Below, in pieces: positions 52,459-61,983 of a stretch of DNA of 64,000 bases. The DNA is from Bernardetia sp042180575 (GTDB taxonomy: Bacteria; Bacteroidota; Bacteroidia; Cytophagales; Bernardetiaceae). A model generated the notes under the pieces. That model did not search any database, was not told where the DNA came from, and worked only from the letters and a program-made list of their open reading frames with translations. Numbering within the stretch: position 1 is the stretch's first letter; each line of letters opens with the position of its first letter. Both the position numbers and the translations under genes were made by a program. The DNA is taken from the NCBI RefSeq assembly GCF_042180575.1, contig NZ_CP170094.1, positions 1,054,001-1,118,000 on the forward strand, given 5' to 3'.

Positions 52459-54822
52459 ATGATTGAAGAAAAGAAAGTTATGCTAAAAAAATCCTTATTT
52501 ATAAAAGCCATAAAAATCACTTGGGCAGTCTTTGGATTAGGACTATTTTTTATTGCCCTATGGGTAATGGCAATTCAAGAAGATTTTGGTGGTTATTTTG
52601 GTGGAATGCCAGATCTAAAAGAACTTGAAAACCCAAATAGTAATGTTGCTTCTGAAATTTATTCAGCAGACGGAACATTAATGGGTAAATACTATAGAGA
52701 AAACAGAACACCTGTTCCTCTTTCCGAAATATCTCCTAATGTTACCAATGCTCTAGTAGCAACAGAAGACATTCGCTTTAGAGAACATTCTGGAATAGAT
52801 TTGATTAGTTTGATGCGTGTTTTTAAAGGAATTATTACTTTTGAACTTGACGGAGGAGGAAGTACAATTTCTCAGCAGCTTGCAAAAAACCTATTCAATA
52901 CTCGTACAGAGCAGTATAATGGAGAATGGACAACACCTGATAATAATCGAATTTTACGTATGGGAATCATCAAATTCAAAGAATGGATGCTTTCTATAAA
53001 ATTAGAACGCTCTTATACAAAAGATGAAATTCTTTATTGGTATCTTAATACAGTAGATTTTGGTAGAAATGCTTTTGGAATAAAAGTAGCAGCCAAGACT
53101 TATTTTGACAAAGAACCTATTGATTTGACAATTCCAGAGGCTGCTACACTTGTTGGAATGTTGAAAGCACCAACTTATTATAATGCGATTGGAAACCCTG
53201 ATAAATCTAAATTTCGTAGAAATGTAGTTTTCAAACAGATGGAAAAGTACAACTATATTACCCTTGAAGAACGAACTGTTTTGAAGGAAAAACCATTGGT
53301 AACTAATGAAAATTTTAGTGAAGTAGATGCTCACCACAACGGAGCAGCACCTTATTTTAGAACCATTGTAAGAAATGAAGTAATGAGATGGTGTAAAGAT
53401 AATGGATATGATTTGTTTGCTGATGGTCTTCGAATTTATACGACTATTGATTCAAGAATGCAACAGCATGCAGAGAATGCTGTAAAAGAACACATGAAAG
53501 AATTACAAGGTAATTTTTTCAAACAATGGAAAGACAAAAATCCTTGGAGAGATGAGTACGGAAAAGAAATTGAAGGCTTCTTAGAAAAAGTAACAAGACA
53601 AACTGAACGTTATCGACTAACACGTATAAAGTATGACGGAGATTCTACTTTAATAGCTCAAGATATGGCAAAACAAATGAATGAGCCTATCAAAATGAAA
53701 GTCTTTGATTGGAATAGCAAAGGATATGAAAAAGATTCTGTCATGACTCCATTAGATTCGATAAAATACTACAAACACTTCATGCATATCGGCATGATGG
53801 CAATGGATCCACACACAGGACAAATAAAAGCATGGGTTGGTGGTATTAATCACAAGCATTTCCAATTTGACCATGTACAACAAGGAAGAAGACAACCAGG
53901 TTCGACTTTTAAGCCTATTGTTTATGCTACGGCTATTTCAGAGAAAAAATTTCATCCTTGTTTTCAAGTTACAGATGTTCCAAAAACATTTAATTTAGAA
54001 TCTGGGGGAACATGGACAGCAAAAAATAGTGGTGGTTATACAGGACAAACCATGACACTTCGTCAAGGTCTTGCACGTTCAGTAAATACGATTGCAGCCT
54101 ATTTAATTGGAGAGTTAGATTCTAAAAATGGTGCAAATAAAGTCATCGAATATGCTCGTAGAATGGGAATAGAAGCTCCTTTAGATGCTGTTCCTGCTTT
54201 GGCATTAGGTGTAAGTGATGTTTCTGTTTATGAAATGGTCGGAGCGTATGGAACTTTTAATAATGATGGAAACTGGACAGAACCTATCTTTATCACTCGT
54301 ATAGAAGACAAAAACGGTCGTGTAATTCGTGATTTTTCTCCAAAAACTCGTCCTGCACTTTCAAAAGAGAATGCTAATACAATGCTTTACATGCTTATGG
54401 GAGCAGGTGAAGAGCGTGGAGGAACTGCATTAGGACTTTGGAAATATAAATTTAGAAAAGCTGGTGTACAGATAGCAGGAAAAACAGGAACTACACAAAA
54501 TTATTCGGATGGTTGGTTTATGGGAATGACCAAAAACTTAGTTGTCGGAACGTGGGTAGGTGGAGATGATAGAAGTATTCACTTCAATAATTTTGCTTAT
54601 GGGCAAGGCTCAAGAATGGCAATGCCTGCTTATGGAATGTTTATGGATTCATTGTATATGGACTCTACAATTACAGATTATGTAATGCCAAGAGAACCTT
54701 TAGTCAAAAAATCAGAGCTTTCTATAGATACTGATTGTAGCAAATATAATCGTTCGGGAGTAGTAGATTCTTTAAGAGAATTGATGCCTACTAGAGGAAA
54801 ATTAGAAGATATTATAATGTAA
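52459..54822 (+). CDS. Penicillin-binding protein 1A
   Basis: I favour the ATG at 52459; a TTG lies 3 bp upstream and another ATG at 52480. About 787 aa. After one membrane helix (ITWAVFGLGLFFIALWVMA), the GT51 transglycosylase has ALVATEDIRFREHSGID with the catalytic Glu, GGSTISQQLAKNLF, and EILYWYLNTVDFGRNAFGI. The transpeptidase has SxxK (GSTFKP), SxN (SVNT) and KTG (KTGTT). It polymerises and cross-links peptidoglycan at the inner membrane. Confidence 0.95.
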   Translation: MIEEKKVMLKKSLFIKAIKITWAVFGLGLFFIALWVMAIQEDFGGYFGGMPDLKELENPNSNVASEIYSADGTLMGKYYRENRTPVPLSEISPNVTNALVATEDIRFREHSGIDLISLMRVFKGIITFELDGGGSTISQQLAKNLFNTRTEQYNGEWTTPDNNRILRMGIIKFKEWMLSIKLERSYTKDEILYWYLNTVDFGRNAFGIKVAAKTYFDKEPIDLTIPEAATLVGMLKAPTYYNAIGNPDKSKFRRNVVFKQMEKYNYITLEERTVLKEKPLVTNENFSEVDAHHNGAAPYFRTIVRNEVMRWCKDNGYDLFADGLRIYTTIDSRMQQHAENAVKEHMKELQGNFFKQWKDKNPWRDEYGKEIEGFLEKVTRQTERYRLTRIKYDGDSTLIAQDMAKQMNEPIKMKVFDWNSKGYEKDSVMTPLDSIKYYKHFMHIGMMAMDPHTGQIKAWVGGINHKHFQFDHVQQGRRQPGSTFKPIVYATAISEKKFHPCFQVTDVPKTFNLESGGTWTAKNSGGYTGQTMTLRQGLARSVNTIAAYLIGELDSKNGANKVIEYARRMGIEAPLDAVPALALGVSDVSVYEMVGAYGTFNNDGNWTEPIFITRIEDKNGRVIRDFSPKTRPALSKENANTMLYMLMGAGEERGGTALGLWKYKFRKAGVQIAGKTGTTQNYSDGWFMGMTKNLVVGTWVGGDDRSIHFNNFAYGQGSRMAMPAYGMFMDSLYMDSTITDYVMPREPLVKKSELSIDTDCSKYNRSGVVDSLRELMPTRGKLEDIIM

Positions 54823-54846
54823 ATTCATTCAGAAAATAATTATAAA

Positions 54847-54886
54847 GAAGGAATTTCAAATCTAGTTTGGAGTTCCTTTTTTTATT
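54847..54886 (+). terminator. Terminator of the PBP1A gene
   Basis: AAGGAATTTCAAA and TTTGGAGTTCCTT form an imperfect stem followed by seven T. Confidence 0.75.
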
Positions 54887-54934
54887 AAATTTAGAAAAGT
54901 AATTTGTCATTAAACTATTCTTTAATAACAAAAA

Positions 54935-55405
54935 ATGAAAAATATTGAGGTAAAAAAAGGAGAAATTCTTCAACGAAGTGGAGAACTAAACACGAAAGTT
55001 TTTATCGTAAAAAGTGGCTTACTACGCAGCTATACCATTGATAAAAAAGGAAAAGAACATATTTTTATGTTTGCACCGGAAAATTGGATAATTACAGATA
55101 ATACTTCAAGCGAAATACCTTGTGATTTGTATATTGATGCGTTAGAAGACACCATTATTACAGTTAGAGAAAAGAAGTTTGAAGAAGATAATATTGATGT
55201 AATAACTTTGATGAAGTGCATGGCTGTTTTACAAAAACGTATTTTGATGCTCATGAGTAGTTCTGCCATAGTGCGTTATGAGCATTTTGTAGAAACCTAT
55301 CCACAGATTATTCAGCGAGTTCCACAAAAAATGATTGCTTCTTATTTAGGAATCACGCCTGAAGCTCTCAGTAAAGTAAAAGGCGATAAAGCGAGAGGTT
55401 TGTAA
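54935..55405 (+). CDS. Crp/Fnr-like transcriptional regulator
   Basis: A 156-aa protein with a cNMP-type beta barrel (VKKGEILQRSGELNTKVFIVKSGLLRSYTIDKKGKEHIFMFAPENW) and a very short C-terminal helix-turn-helix (RVPQKMIASYLGITPEALSKVKGDKARGL). It lacks about 20 residues of the usual end, so DNA binding may be weak. Such short Crp-like proteins are common in Bacteroidota. The three genes that follow may be its targets. Confidence 0.75.
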   Translation: MKNIEVKKGEILQRSGELNTKVFIVKSGLLRSYTIDKKGKEHIFMFAPENWIITDNTSSEIPCDLYIDALEDTIITVREKKFEEDNIDVITLMKCMAVLQKRILMLMSSSAIVRYEHFVETYPQIIQRVPQKMIASYLGITPEALSKVKGDKARGL

Positions 55406-55509
55406 ATATAACACCCAATCTATTTTCTTAATCTACATTAATGCAAGGCTGTATCGCTTTTGTGATATTTGTGTATTCATTGATACCAACTATTAAACTT
55501 TTTTATACT

Positions 55510-55977
55510 ATGAAAAATCTATCTTTTTTATTAAAAATCTCTGCTGTTTTATGGATTTTATGGGGACTTGTGCATATTCTTGCAGGTGTACTGACTATGA
55601 CTTTTATAATTTCTGGAGATATATCTTCTTCTATTGCTGGAATTGCTGATGCCGTCGATGCAACAACTCTACAAATGGATTATCCAAAAGCTGCTGGTGC
55701 TGTCATCGGACAACATGGATTTAATTTATTTTGGATTGGTCTGACAACATTTATCTCTGCATTTTTTATTTGGAAAGGAAATACAAATGCTATCTTTTTG
55801 GCTGCTCTTACAGGTGGTTTGGCTGATTTGGGATATTTTATATTCTTAGATTTGGGTGGTTTTGTCAATTTTGTACCAGGAACTATAATGACACTCATTT
55901 CAAGTGCAGCTATAATTTTGAGTTTTGTTGCATACTTTAAAAATAAACAACAACAAGACGAATCAACTCAAAACTAA
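55510..55977 (+). CDS. Four-helix membrane protein of unknown function
   Basis: I start at 55510 (MKNLSFLLKISAVLWILWGLVHILAGV); the frame opens 69 bp earlier but that part has no typical start context. The 155-aa product has four hydrophobic helices and a short polar C-terminus (KNKQQQDESTQN). WGLVHILAG resembles helix 1 of small DUF-type or DoxX-like proteins. It lies 20 bp upstream of a DoxX-like gene and likely shares its transcript. Confidence 0.6.
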   Translation: MKNLSFLLKISAVLWILWGLVHILAGVLTMTFIISGDISSSIAGIADAVDATTLQMDYPKAAGAVIGQHGFNLFWIGLTTFISAFFIWKGNTNAIFLAALTGGLADLGYFIFLDLGGFVNFVPGTIMTLISSAAIILSFVAYFKNKQQQDESTQN

Positions 55978-55997
55978 TTATCAAATCATATACAACT

Positions 55998-56360
55998 ATG
56001 AAAAAAATTAAAATTGCTTATTGGGTAAGTACAGGACTTTTAAGTGCTTTAATGCTAATTTCAGCAGGAATGTATATTTTCAATAATGCACAGGTTAGTC
56101 AAGATTTTTTGAGCTTGGGTTATCCAACTCATATTATTTATCCGTTAGCGATTGCCAAAATACTTGGCTTGATTGCTATTTGGACAAATAAATCTAAAAC
56201 ATTGAAAGAGTGGGCTTATGCAGGTTTTTTCTTTGATTTTATACTCGCACTTGCTGCTCATCTTATGGCAGACGATGGAAAGTTTGGTGGCGCAGTAATC
56301 GCATTGATTTTGTTTTCTGTTTCTTACTTTACTTGGAAAAAATTGGATGCAGCAATTTAG
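55998..56360 (+). CDS. DoxX-like family membrane protein
   Basis: A 120-aa protein with four helices: IAYWVSTGLLSALMLISAGMYIF, LGYPTHIIYPLAIAKILGLIAIW, LKEWAYAGFFFDFILALAAHLMA and GGAVIALILFSVSYFTWKKL. The LGYP...LA..K.LG pattern is that of DoxX-like (DUF4870/DoxX_2) proteins. Function unknown; quinone-linked redox roles are known for some relatives. Confidence 0.8.
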   Translation: MKKIKIAYWVSTGLLSALMLISAGMYIFNNAQVSQDFLSLGYPTHIIYPLAIAKILGLIAIWTNKSKTLKEWAYAGFFFDFILALAAHLMADDGKFGGAVIALILFSVSYFTWKKLDAAI

Positions 56361-56397
56361 AAGATTCAAACATCAAAAGTAGTGTCATTAAATTATA

Positions 56398-56437
56398 AAA
56401 AAAGGAATTTCAAACGAGTTTTGAAATTCCTTTTTTT
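56398..56437. terminator. Bidirectional terminator
   Basis: AAAGGAATTTCAAA and TTTGAAATTCCTTT form a 14-bp stem with flanking A and T runs, between the convergent DoxX-like and esterase genes. Confidence 0.9.
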
Positions 56438-56444
56438 ATGCCAT

Positions 56445-57332
56445 TTATTTTTTCTTTTCTTCTTCTTTTTTATAAAATTTTTCAAAGGCTTTATAAACAG
56501 CTAAATGTAAAATAGTAGCGTGGTTTTGGTCTAAAATCGGTTCATAAAAAAGGGTAATTGTTCCGTTTTTAGTTTCTTCTAACTTCTTGATTGAATCAAC
56601 TAATTTATCAGCTACTTTGTGCATTGTTGGATGTTCTTCGCCTAAAGAAACAAAAATTCGTTTTTTATAATCTGTATTATCTTTTTTAGTTTCAGCTATG
56701 TTTTTTGATAAATTTTCTAAAAAATCATTCGCTTTTCTGACCATTTTTTGATTGTCCCACCAAAGCGACGGACTTACAATTACATAATCATCAAATAAAT
56801 ACGGCTTTTTGAATAAGATTTCTGTTGCCAAAAGTCCTCCCAAAGATTGTCCAATAATAGTTTTATGAGAATCTGTTTTATAGTTTTTTTCTATCAGTGG
56901 AATTACTTCGTTTTCTAAATACGCCATAAATTTTTCAGAACCTCCATTATTCGGAATTGCCTTCAAATCCTGTTTGTCATCACTTGGATACGTAAAATCT
57001 CTATATCTTGATTTTCCTAAATTCGAAATTCCGACTACAATAGATTTGGGCAAAATTTCATACATATTCATAAACTGCGCTAATCCTGCAATATGTGGAA
57101 AATCTTCATATTGAGAACCATCCAAAACATAAATAACTGGATAAATCGTTGCAGAATCTGGATGATAACCTTGTGGAAGATAAATATTGAGTGTTCTCTT
57201 TTCGGCTAATTCTTTTGAATCAATTTCTTCAATTACACCAAACGGAAATATTTTTTTGTCTTGGGCAGAAGATTGAAAAATGATGAATTGAGAAAATAGA
57301 ATGATAATTAATGATAGAATGTGTTTTTGCAT
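56445..57332 (-). CDS. Exported esterase, Fes/IroE-like alpha/beta hydrolase
   Basis: A 295-aa protein with signal peptide (LSLIIILFSQFIIFQSSAQ). NIYLPQGYHPDSATIYPVIYVLDGSQY and the nucleophile elbow GQSLGGLLATE (Ser about 165), plus YVIVSPSLWWDN and a late DQNHATI with the catalytic His, match the putative esterase family that includes enterobactin esterases and S-formylglutathione-hydrolase-like proteins. Substrate unknown. The C-terminus is a Lys/Glu run. Confidence 0.85.
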   Translation of the reverse strand: MQKHILSLIIILFSQFIIFQSSAQDKKIFPFGVIEEIDSKELAEKRTLNIYLPQGYHPDSATIYPVIYVLDGSQYEDFPHIAGLAQFMNMYEILPKSIVVGISNLGKSRYRDFTYPSDDKQDLKAIPNNGGSEKFMAYLENEVIPLIEKNYKTDSHKTIIGQSLGGLLATEILFKKPYLFDDYVIVSPSLWWDNQKMVRKANDFLENLSKNIAETKKDNTDYKKRIFVSLGEEHPTMHKVADKLVDSIKKLEETKNGTITLFYEPILDQNHATILHLAVYKAFEKFYKKEEEKKK

Positions 57333-57488
57333 GAATTTATTAGATTAGATTTATCATATAGAATTTGGTTAGAATTAATCAAAGATACTTTATTATTCTT
57401 TCATAATTACAAAACACAAATGTTTGACTATGTTCCTTTAAAAATATAAGCAAACATTTTTTTATTTTACAGGTTTTTCTATTTCTAA

Positions 57489-58112
57489 CTAAAAATTAAA
57501 CCCAAAATGTAACCCTGGTTCGCCAAAAAAGAATTTTGACCATTTGTCATCTAAAACTTTAAACGATTCAGGCATTTCGCTATGTATTGGGCGATGTGTA
57601 ATTGCGATAGAAGGCTCAATAAAAAACCTATTTTTGAAGAGTTTGAATTGATAACCCAAACGATAGGTCATAAATAATTGATACCCATTTTTTATTTTTT
57701 TACCGTCTTTATCTACAAAGTGCTGCAACGTATTCATAGCATGAACAGCATTATATAAACCTTTCCACCAAAAACGTTGATAAACAAGTGCAACACCATA
57801 TTCTCTAATATAACCAGGGAATTTTTCTTCTGGTGCTTCGAAGGATTTTCCATAAGGAATACCTAACGCCCATGCATATTTCCATGTCTTTAATTCTAAA
57901 GAAACAACATCTTTTTTTGTAATTCTATAGCCTAAATTAAGCTGGACAAAATCAGGTGGATTGCTAGGCGCAAAATTACCCAACATAAAAAAAGTGCTTC
58001 CTATAAAGTGTTTTTTATAGGTAGAATCAGTTTGAGCATTTGCTGTTTGGATAGAAAAAGTAAAAAATAGAGCAACAAGAAAAGCTATTAATAAAAGTAG
58101 TTTGAGTTTCAT
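57489..58112 (-). CDS. Predicted outer-membrane protein of unknown function
   Basis: Start chosen at 58112 (MKLKLLLLIAFLVALFFTFSIQTANAQ), which gives a normal signal peptide; the frame opens 39 bp earlier. The 207-aa product has alternating aromatic strands (FVQLNLGYRITKKDVVSLELKTWKYAWAL; FMTYRLGYQFKL) and ends with FGFNF, a barrel-type C-terminal Phe. No family recognised. Divergence or operon with the Crp/Fnr gene upstream (114 bp from its stop) is possible. Confidence 0.6.
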   Translation of the reverse strand: MKLKLLLLIAFLVALFFTFSIQTANAQTDSTYKKHFIGSTFFMLGNFAPSNPPDFVQLNLGYRITKKDVVSLELKTWKYAWALGIPYGKSFEAPEEKFPGYIREYGVALVYQRFWWKGLYNAVHAMNTLQHFVDKDGKKIKNGYQLFMTYRLGYQFKLFKNRFFIEPSIAITHRPIHSEMPESFKVLDDKWSKFFFGEPGLHFGFNF

Positions 58113-58226
58113 AACGTTATTTTTGTTTAGAGTTCTATAAAATGAATACACAAAAATAAGTTGGTGCTATGTTTTATCTCGTTCACTAAAGTTAATAAAA
58201 GACGCAAATTCAGAAAGAAAGCGTCT

Positions 58227-58805
58227 TTATTTTGCTTTTTCTGCCAATCTAGCACGCATACGGCTCAAAGACTGGGGCTTAATTCCTAAATAACTTGCGA
58301 GTTGATATTGTGGTACTCGTTGTAACAAATCGGGTCTATTTTTCATCAAGTTGAGATAACGCTGTTCTGGCGAAGAGATTTTAAATTTATCAAAAGTAGT
58401 TTGATGATTTACTAATAATTCTTCTGATAGTACTCTACAAAGCGTTTCGAAACGTGGAAACTTCTCAAAAATAACCTCTTCCATACTTGGGTCTGAAACC
58501 ATAATAATAGAATTTTCTATACAAGAAACAGAATACTCAGAAGGTTTTTTAGTGATACTACAAACAGGCGCAAGAGATTCTAATTCTGTATAAAAATTAG
58601 TAGTTTTTTCTTCTCCCTCAATTATATAATACGTTCTTAGGCAACCTTTTATAACAAAATATCCTTTCTCTGAAGATTGTCCAGTTTTTAATAAAATAGT
58701 TCCTTTTTCATAATTCCTAAACATATCTAAGTCAGTAATTGCCTTTTTTTCTTCTTCTGAAAGAACAATATATTTGGAAAGATAATCGAAAAGTAAGTCT
58801 TGCAT
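58227..58805 (-). CDS. Crp/Fnr family transcriptional regulator
   Basis: A 192-aa protein: cNMP-like barrel (MFRNYEKGTILLKTGQSSEKGYFVIKGCLRTYYII), dimer helix, and C-terminal helix-turn-helix RVPQYQLASYLGIKPQSLSRMRARLAEKAK. This is the common Bacteroidota Crp/Fnr group lacking most cAMP-binding residues. It may control the outer-membrane protein gene directly downstream. Confidence 0.88.
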   Translation of the reverse strand: MQDLLFDYLSKYIVLSEEEKKAITDLDMFRNYEKGTILLKTGQSSEKGYFVIKGCLRTYYIIEGEEKTTNFYTELESLAPVCSITKKPSEYSVSCIENSIIMVSDPSMEEVIFEKFPRFETLCRVLSEELLVNHQTTFDKFKISSPEQRYLNLMKNRPDLLQRVPQYQLASYLGIKPQSLSRMRARLAEKAK

Positions 58806-58827
58806 TTTTAAGAAAATTATGAAATGA

Positions 58828-58868
58828 AATTTACTGGTAACTGATTACTATTTACTGGTAACTGATTT
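58828..58868. repeat. Two direct copies of TTTACTGGTAACTGATT
   Basis: Copies at about 58830-58846 and 58851-58867. The second covers the end of rsmI and supplies its last codons and stop. A third copy is at about 33612-33631. Confidence 0.8.
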
Positions 58869-59582
58869 TGTTTTTCCTTCTACCACAATTACAAATTCTC
58901 CTTTTACTTTTCCTTCCGTAGAAAAATAATTTATTATTTCTTCTAAAGTTCCATTTTTGGTTTCTTCATAAACTTTTGTAAGTTCACGAGAAACAGAGGC
59001 GTTTCTATCATTTCCACAAACTTCGGCAAGCTGTGTAAGTGTTTTGATAAGCCTGTGAGGAGATTCGTATAAAATAAAAGTTCGTTTTTCTTCTGCTAGG
59101 GCATCTAAATGTGTTTTTCTACCTTTTTTGTGTGGCAAAAATCCCTCAAAGCAAAAACGCTCACTTGGCAATCCCGATTTTACAAGCGCAGGAACAAAAG
59201 CTGTCGCACCAGTCAAGCATTCTATATTCAAATTTGCTTTTAAGGCTTCACGAACAAGCAAAAATCCAGGGTCAGAAATGGCAGGTGTTCCAGCATCTGA
59301 AACGAGTGCAAAAACACTTCCTTGCTGCATTTGTTCTATCCATTTTTGAACGGTATGATGTTCATTATGAGCGTGATAACTTTGCAAGGGTTGTTTTATT
59401 TCATAATGTTTTAACAAAACACCTGTTTTGCGTGTATCTTCTGCTAAGATTAAATCTACTTTTTTGAGTGTTTCTAAAGCTCTCAATGTAATATCTCCTA
59501 AATTTCCGATTGGTGTCGGAACGAGGTAAAGCGAAGTTTGATTTTCATCTCTTTCTTCTATGTCATTTTTTATGTCTTCCAT
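58848..59582 (-). CDS. rsmI: 16S rRNA (cytidine-1402-2'-O)-methyltransferase
   Basis: A 244-aa protein with the RsmI signature SLYLVPTPIGNLGDITLRALETLKKVDLILAEDTRKTGVLL, GTPAISDPGFLLVREAL, and LPSERFCFEGFLPHKKGRKTHLDAL. It 2'-O-methylates C1402 of 16S rRNA at the P site. The last codons (KSVTSK) come from a dispersed intergenic repeat, so the natural C-terminus may have been altered by repeat spread without harm. Confidence 0.95.
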   Translation of the reverse strand: MEDIKNDIEERDENQTSLYLVPTPIGNLGDITLRALETLKKVDLILAEDTRKTGVLLKHYEIKQPLQSYHAHNEHHTVQKWIEQMQQGSVFALVSDAGTPAISDPGFLLVREALKANLNIECLTGATAFVPALVKSGLPSERFCFEGFLPHKKGRKTHLDALAEEKRTFILYESPHRLIKTLTQLAEVCGNDRNASVSRELTKVYEETKNGTLEEIINYFSTEGKVKGEFVIVVEGKTKSVTSK

Positions 59583-59826
59583 ATCACAAAGGTAGAAATA
59601 AAGTATGAAGTTAGAGATATAAGATAAAAAGTAAATTCAAATAAAATCATAAATCTAAATTATTCCTGTAGAAAAATACACCTTTTGAAAGATTCCCATT
59701 TTATTATTAGTAAAAAAATAAAGAGAAACGATTAAAATTAACTAATTTTGATGATTATCTAATGAGTAGAAGTCTATTTAGTTTCCATTTTGTTTCTCAA
59801 TTCTGTTTTCAAAGAAAAGTAAATTT

Positions 59827-61572
59827 ATGAAACTACCTTTATTTTGTTTGCGTTTTTTTTATACTTTTTCTAATTTTTTCGTTTTAGTCCTTTTATTAGT
59901 TATGTCTAGTATGTTGTCCTCTTGTTCTTCCAAAGAAGCCGTTGATTTGATTGTCCATAATGCAAAAGTTTATACTGTTGATTCTGATTTTTCACAGCAA
60001 GAAGCCTTTGCCATTCGTGATGGAAAGTTTATTGAGGTCGGAAAAAGTAGAACTATTTTAGCAAAATATACAAGTGCAAGAATTGTTGATGCTCAGAAAA
60101 ATTATATTCTTCCAGGTATTATTGATGCACATGCTCATTTGTATTGGCTTGGACAGAAACTAGAAGAAGCTGATGTAAGCAAAGCCAAATCATTTGATGA
60201 AGTGATTACTATTTTGCAACAATATAGAGAAGCAAATCCAGATAAAAAATGGATAAAAGGCTACGGATGGAATCAAAATAATTGGAATCCTTCTATTTTA
60301 CCGACCAAAGAATTATTAGATGAAGCTTTTCCTGATGTTCCTGTTTTTTTGAAGCGAATAGACGAACATGTGGCTTTAGTCAATCAAAAAGCCTTATTTG
60401 AAGCTCGTATAAATCAATATTCAAGAATGCCAAAAGGAGGAACTTTAGGAGTTTATGAAGATGAAGGCGAAAAAGGAAAAATCAATAAAGAAAAAGGATT
60501 AAAGGGATTAAATGGACTTTTATACGAAACAGCTATCAATCTAGCTACCGATAAAATGCCTCCTCTGACAGATGAAGAGATGAAAAGAGCTTTTCAAGGA
60601 GCAGAAAAAGCCTGTTTTAAAAACGGTGTAACTTCAGTAGGAGATGCGCTAATGGATAAAAGAATGTTTGAGCTTTTGGATAGTATGCACCGAGAAGAGT
60701 CGCTGAAATTACGTGTCTATGCGATGATTGACCCAACAGAAGAAAATCAAGACTATTTTTTAGAAAAAGGAACTCTCAAAACTGACCGTTTGCATGCAGG
60801 AGCTTTAAAACTTTTTGCTGACGGTACGTTGGGTTCGTATGGTGCTGCCATGTTGGAATCGTATTCGGATAGTGCATCTGCTTACGGTGCAATGTGGAGA
60901 AGTACAGATGAATACAGAGAGCTTATCAAAAAATTTGCTGACAAAGGTTTTCAAGTCAATACACATTGTATTGGAGATTCGGCAAATCGTATTTTTTTAG
61001 ATTTGTATGGTGAGTTTTTGTCTGCAGAAGAAAACAAAAATAAGGATTTGCGTTGGCGCATCGAACACGCTCAAGTAATTCATCCAAACGATTTAGAAAA
61101 ATTCAAAAAATTCAAAATTATTCCTTCTGTACAGCCTACACACGCTATTTCGGATATGCCATGGGTAGAAAATCGTTTGGGGAAAGTTCGTATTCGTCAT
61201 GCTTATACCTACAGAGAACTCTACGAACAGAATAATAGGATAGCTTTTGGAACGGATTTTCCGATAGAAGCTATCAATCCATTTGCTACTTTTCATGCAG
61301 CCGTAGCAAGACAAGATGGTTTGGGAAATCCACAAGAAGGTTTTCAAATGGAAAATGCTGTTACTCGTGAAGTTGCCTTGAGAGCCATGACAATTTGGGC
61401 AGCTTACGCAGCTTTTGAAGAGAATGAAAAAGGAAGCATAGAAGCTGGAAAATTTGCTGATTTTATTCTTATCGATACTGATATTATGAAGACAGATAAC
61501 CGACTTTTACGAAATACACATGTTTTGCAAACTTATGTCAATGGAGAAATGGTATATATTAGTGAGTTTTAG
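59827..61572 (+). CDS. YtcJ-like amidohydrolase lipoprotein
   Basis: A 581-aa exported protein: signal helix, lipobox LSSCSS (Cys about 33), then the amidohydrolase fold. Metal ligands are HAHL in LPGIIDAHAHLYWLG, HCIGD in VNTHCIGDSANR, IEHAQVIH, and FGTDFPIEAINP. The beta sandwich closes with GKFADFILIDTDIM. YtcJ-type enzymes hydrolyse N-formyl or N-acyl compounds. Substrate unknown. Confidence 0.9.
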   Translation: MKLPLFCLRFFYTFSNFFVLVLLLVMSSMLSSCSSKEAVDLIVHNAKVYTVDSDFSQQEAFAIRDGKFIEVGKSRTILAKYTSARIVDAQKNYILPGIIDAHAHLYWLGQKLEEADVSKAKSFDEVITILQQYREANPDKKWIKGYGWNQNNWNPSILPTKELLDEAFPDVPVFLKRIDEHVALVNQKALFEARINQYSRMPKGGTLGVYEDEGEKGKINKEKGLKGLNGLLYETAINLATDKMPPLTDEEMKRAFQGAEKACFKNGVTSVGDALMDKRMFELLDSMHREESLKLRVYAMIDPTEENQDYFLEKGTLKTDRLHAGALKLFADGTLGSYGAAMLESYSDSASAYGAMWRSTDEYRELIKKFADKGFQVNTHCIGDSANRIFLDLYGEFLSAEENKNKDLRWRIEHAQVIHPNDLEKFKKFKIIPSVQPTHAISDMPWVENRLGKVRIRHAYTYRELYEQNNRIAFGTDFPIEAINPFATFHAAVARQDGLGNPQEGFQMENAVTREVALRAMTIWAAYAAFEENEKGSIEAGKFADFILIDTDIMKTDNRLLRNTHVLQTYVNGEMVYISEF

Positions 61573-61601
61573 TTTTTATAGTAATTCATAAATCAAAAAA
61601 T

Positions 61602-61641
61602 AGCCTTTTAAATCAATTCACAACTGATTTAAAAGGCTTTC
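61602..61641. terminator. Bidirectional terminator
   Basis: AGCCTTTTAAATCA and TGATTTAAAAGGCT form a 14-bp perfect stem with a 9-nt loop between the convergent amidohydrolase and GlsB-like genes. Confidence 0.85.
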
Positions 61642-61655
61642 TAATTTTCAGTTTT

Positions 61656-61907
61656 TTACTTTTTAGTAACCAAACGATATACAAAGAGAAGTAACAATGA
61701 ACCTCCAATAGCAATTCCCATACTAGGAAGGTTAAATCCAGTTACACTAACTCCCAAAAACATAGTTCCCAAATAACCACCCACAACAGCACCAACGATA
61801 CCAATAAGAATAGTTACAATAAAACCACCAGGGTCTTTACCCGGCATAATAAATTTAGCAATAACACCTGCAATAAGTCCAAATACAATCCATGTAAGCC
61901 ATCCCAT
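61656..61907 (-). CDS. GlsB/YeaQ/YmgE family membrane protein
   Basis: An 83-aa protein of three helices, glycine-rich: WIVFGLIAGVIAKFIMPGKDPGGFIVTILIGIVGAVVGGYLG. The MPGKDPGG loop is the family hallmark (transglycosylase-associated protein). Relatives are induced by stress. Function unknown. Confidence 0.92.
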   Translation of the reverse strand: MGWLTWIVFGLIAGVIAKFIMPGKDPGGFIVTILIGIVGAVVGGYLGTMFLGVSVTGFNLPSMGIAIGGSLLLLFVYRLVTKK

Positions 61908-61983
61908 AATAAATAAATTTAGGTTTAAAAATAAAGTTTAAAAAGCTGATTTACATAAAGATACATATTTTTTTTATCTAAAA

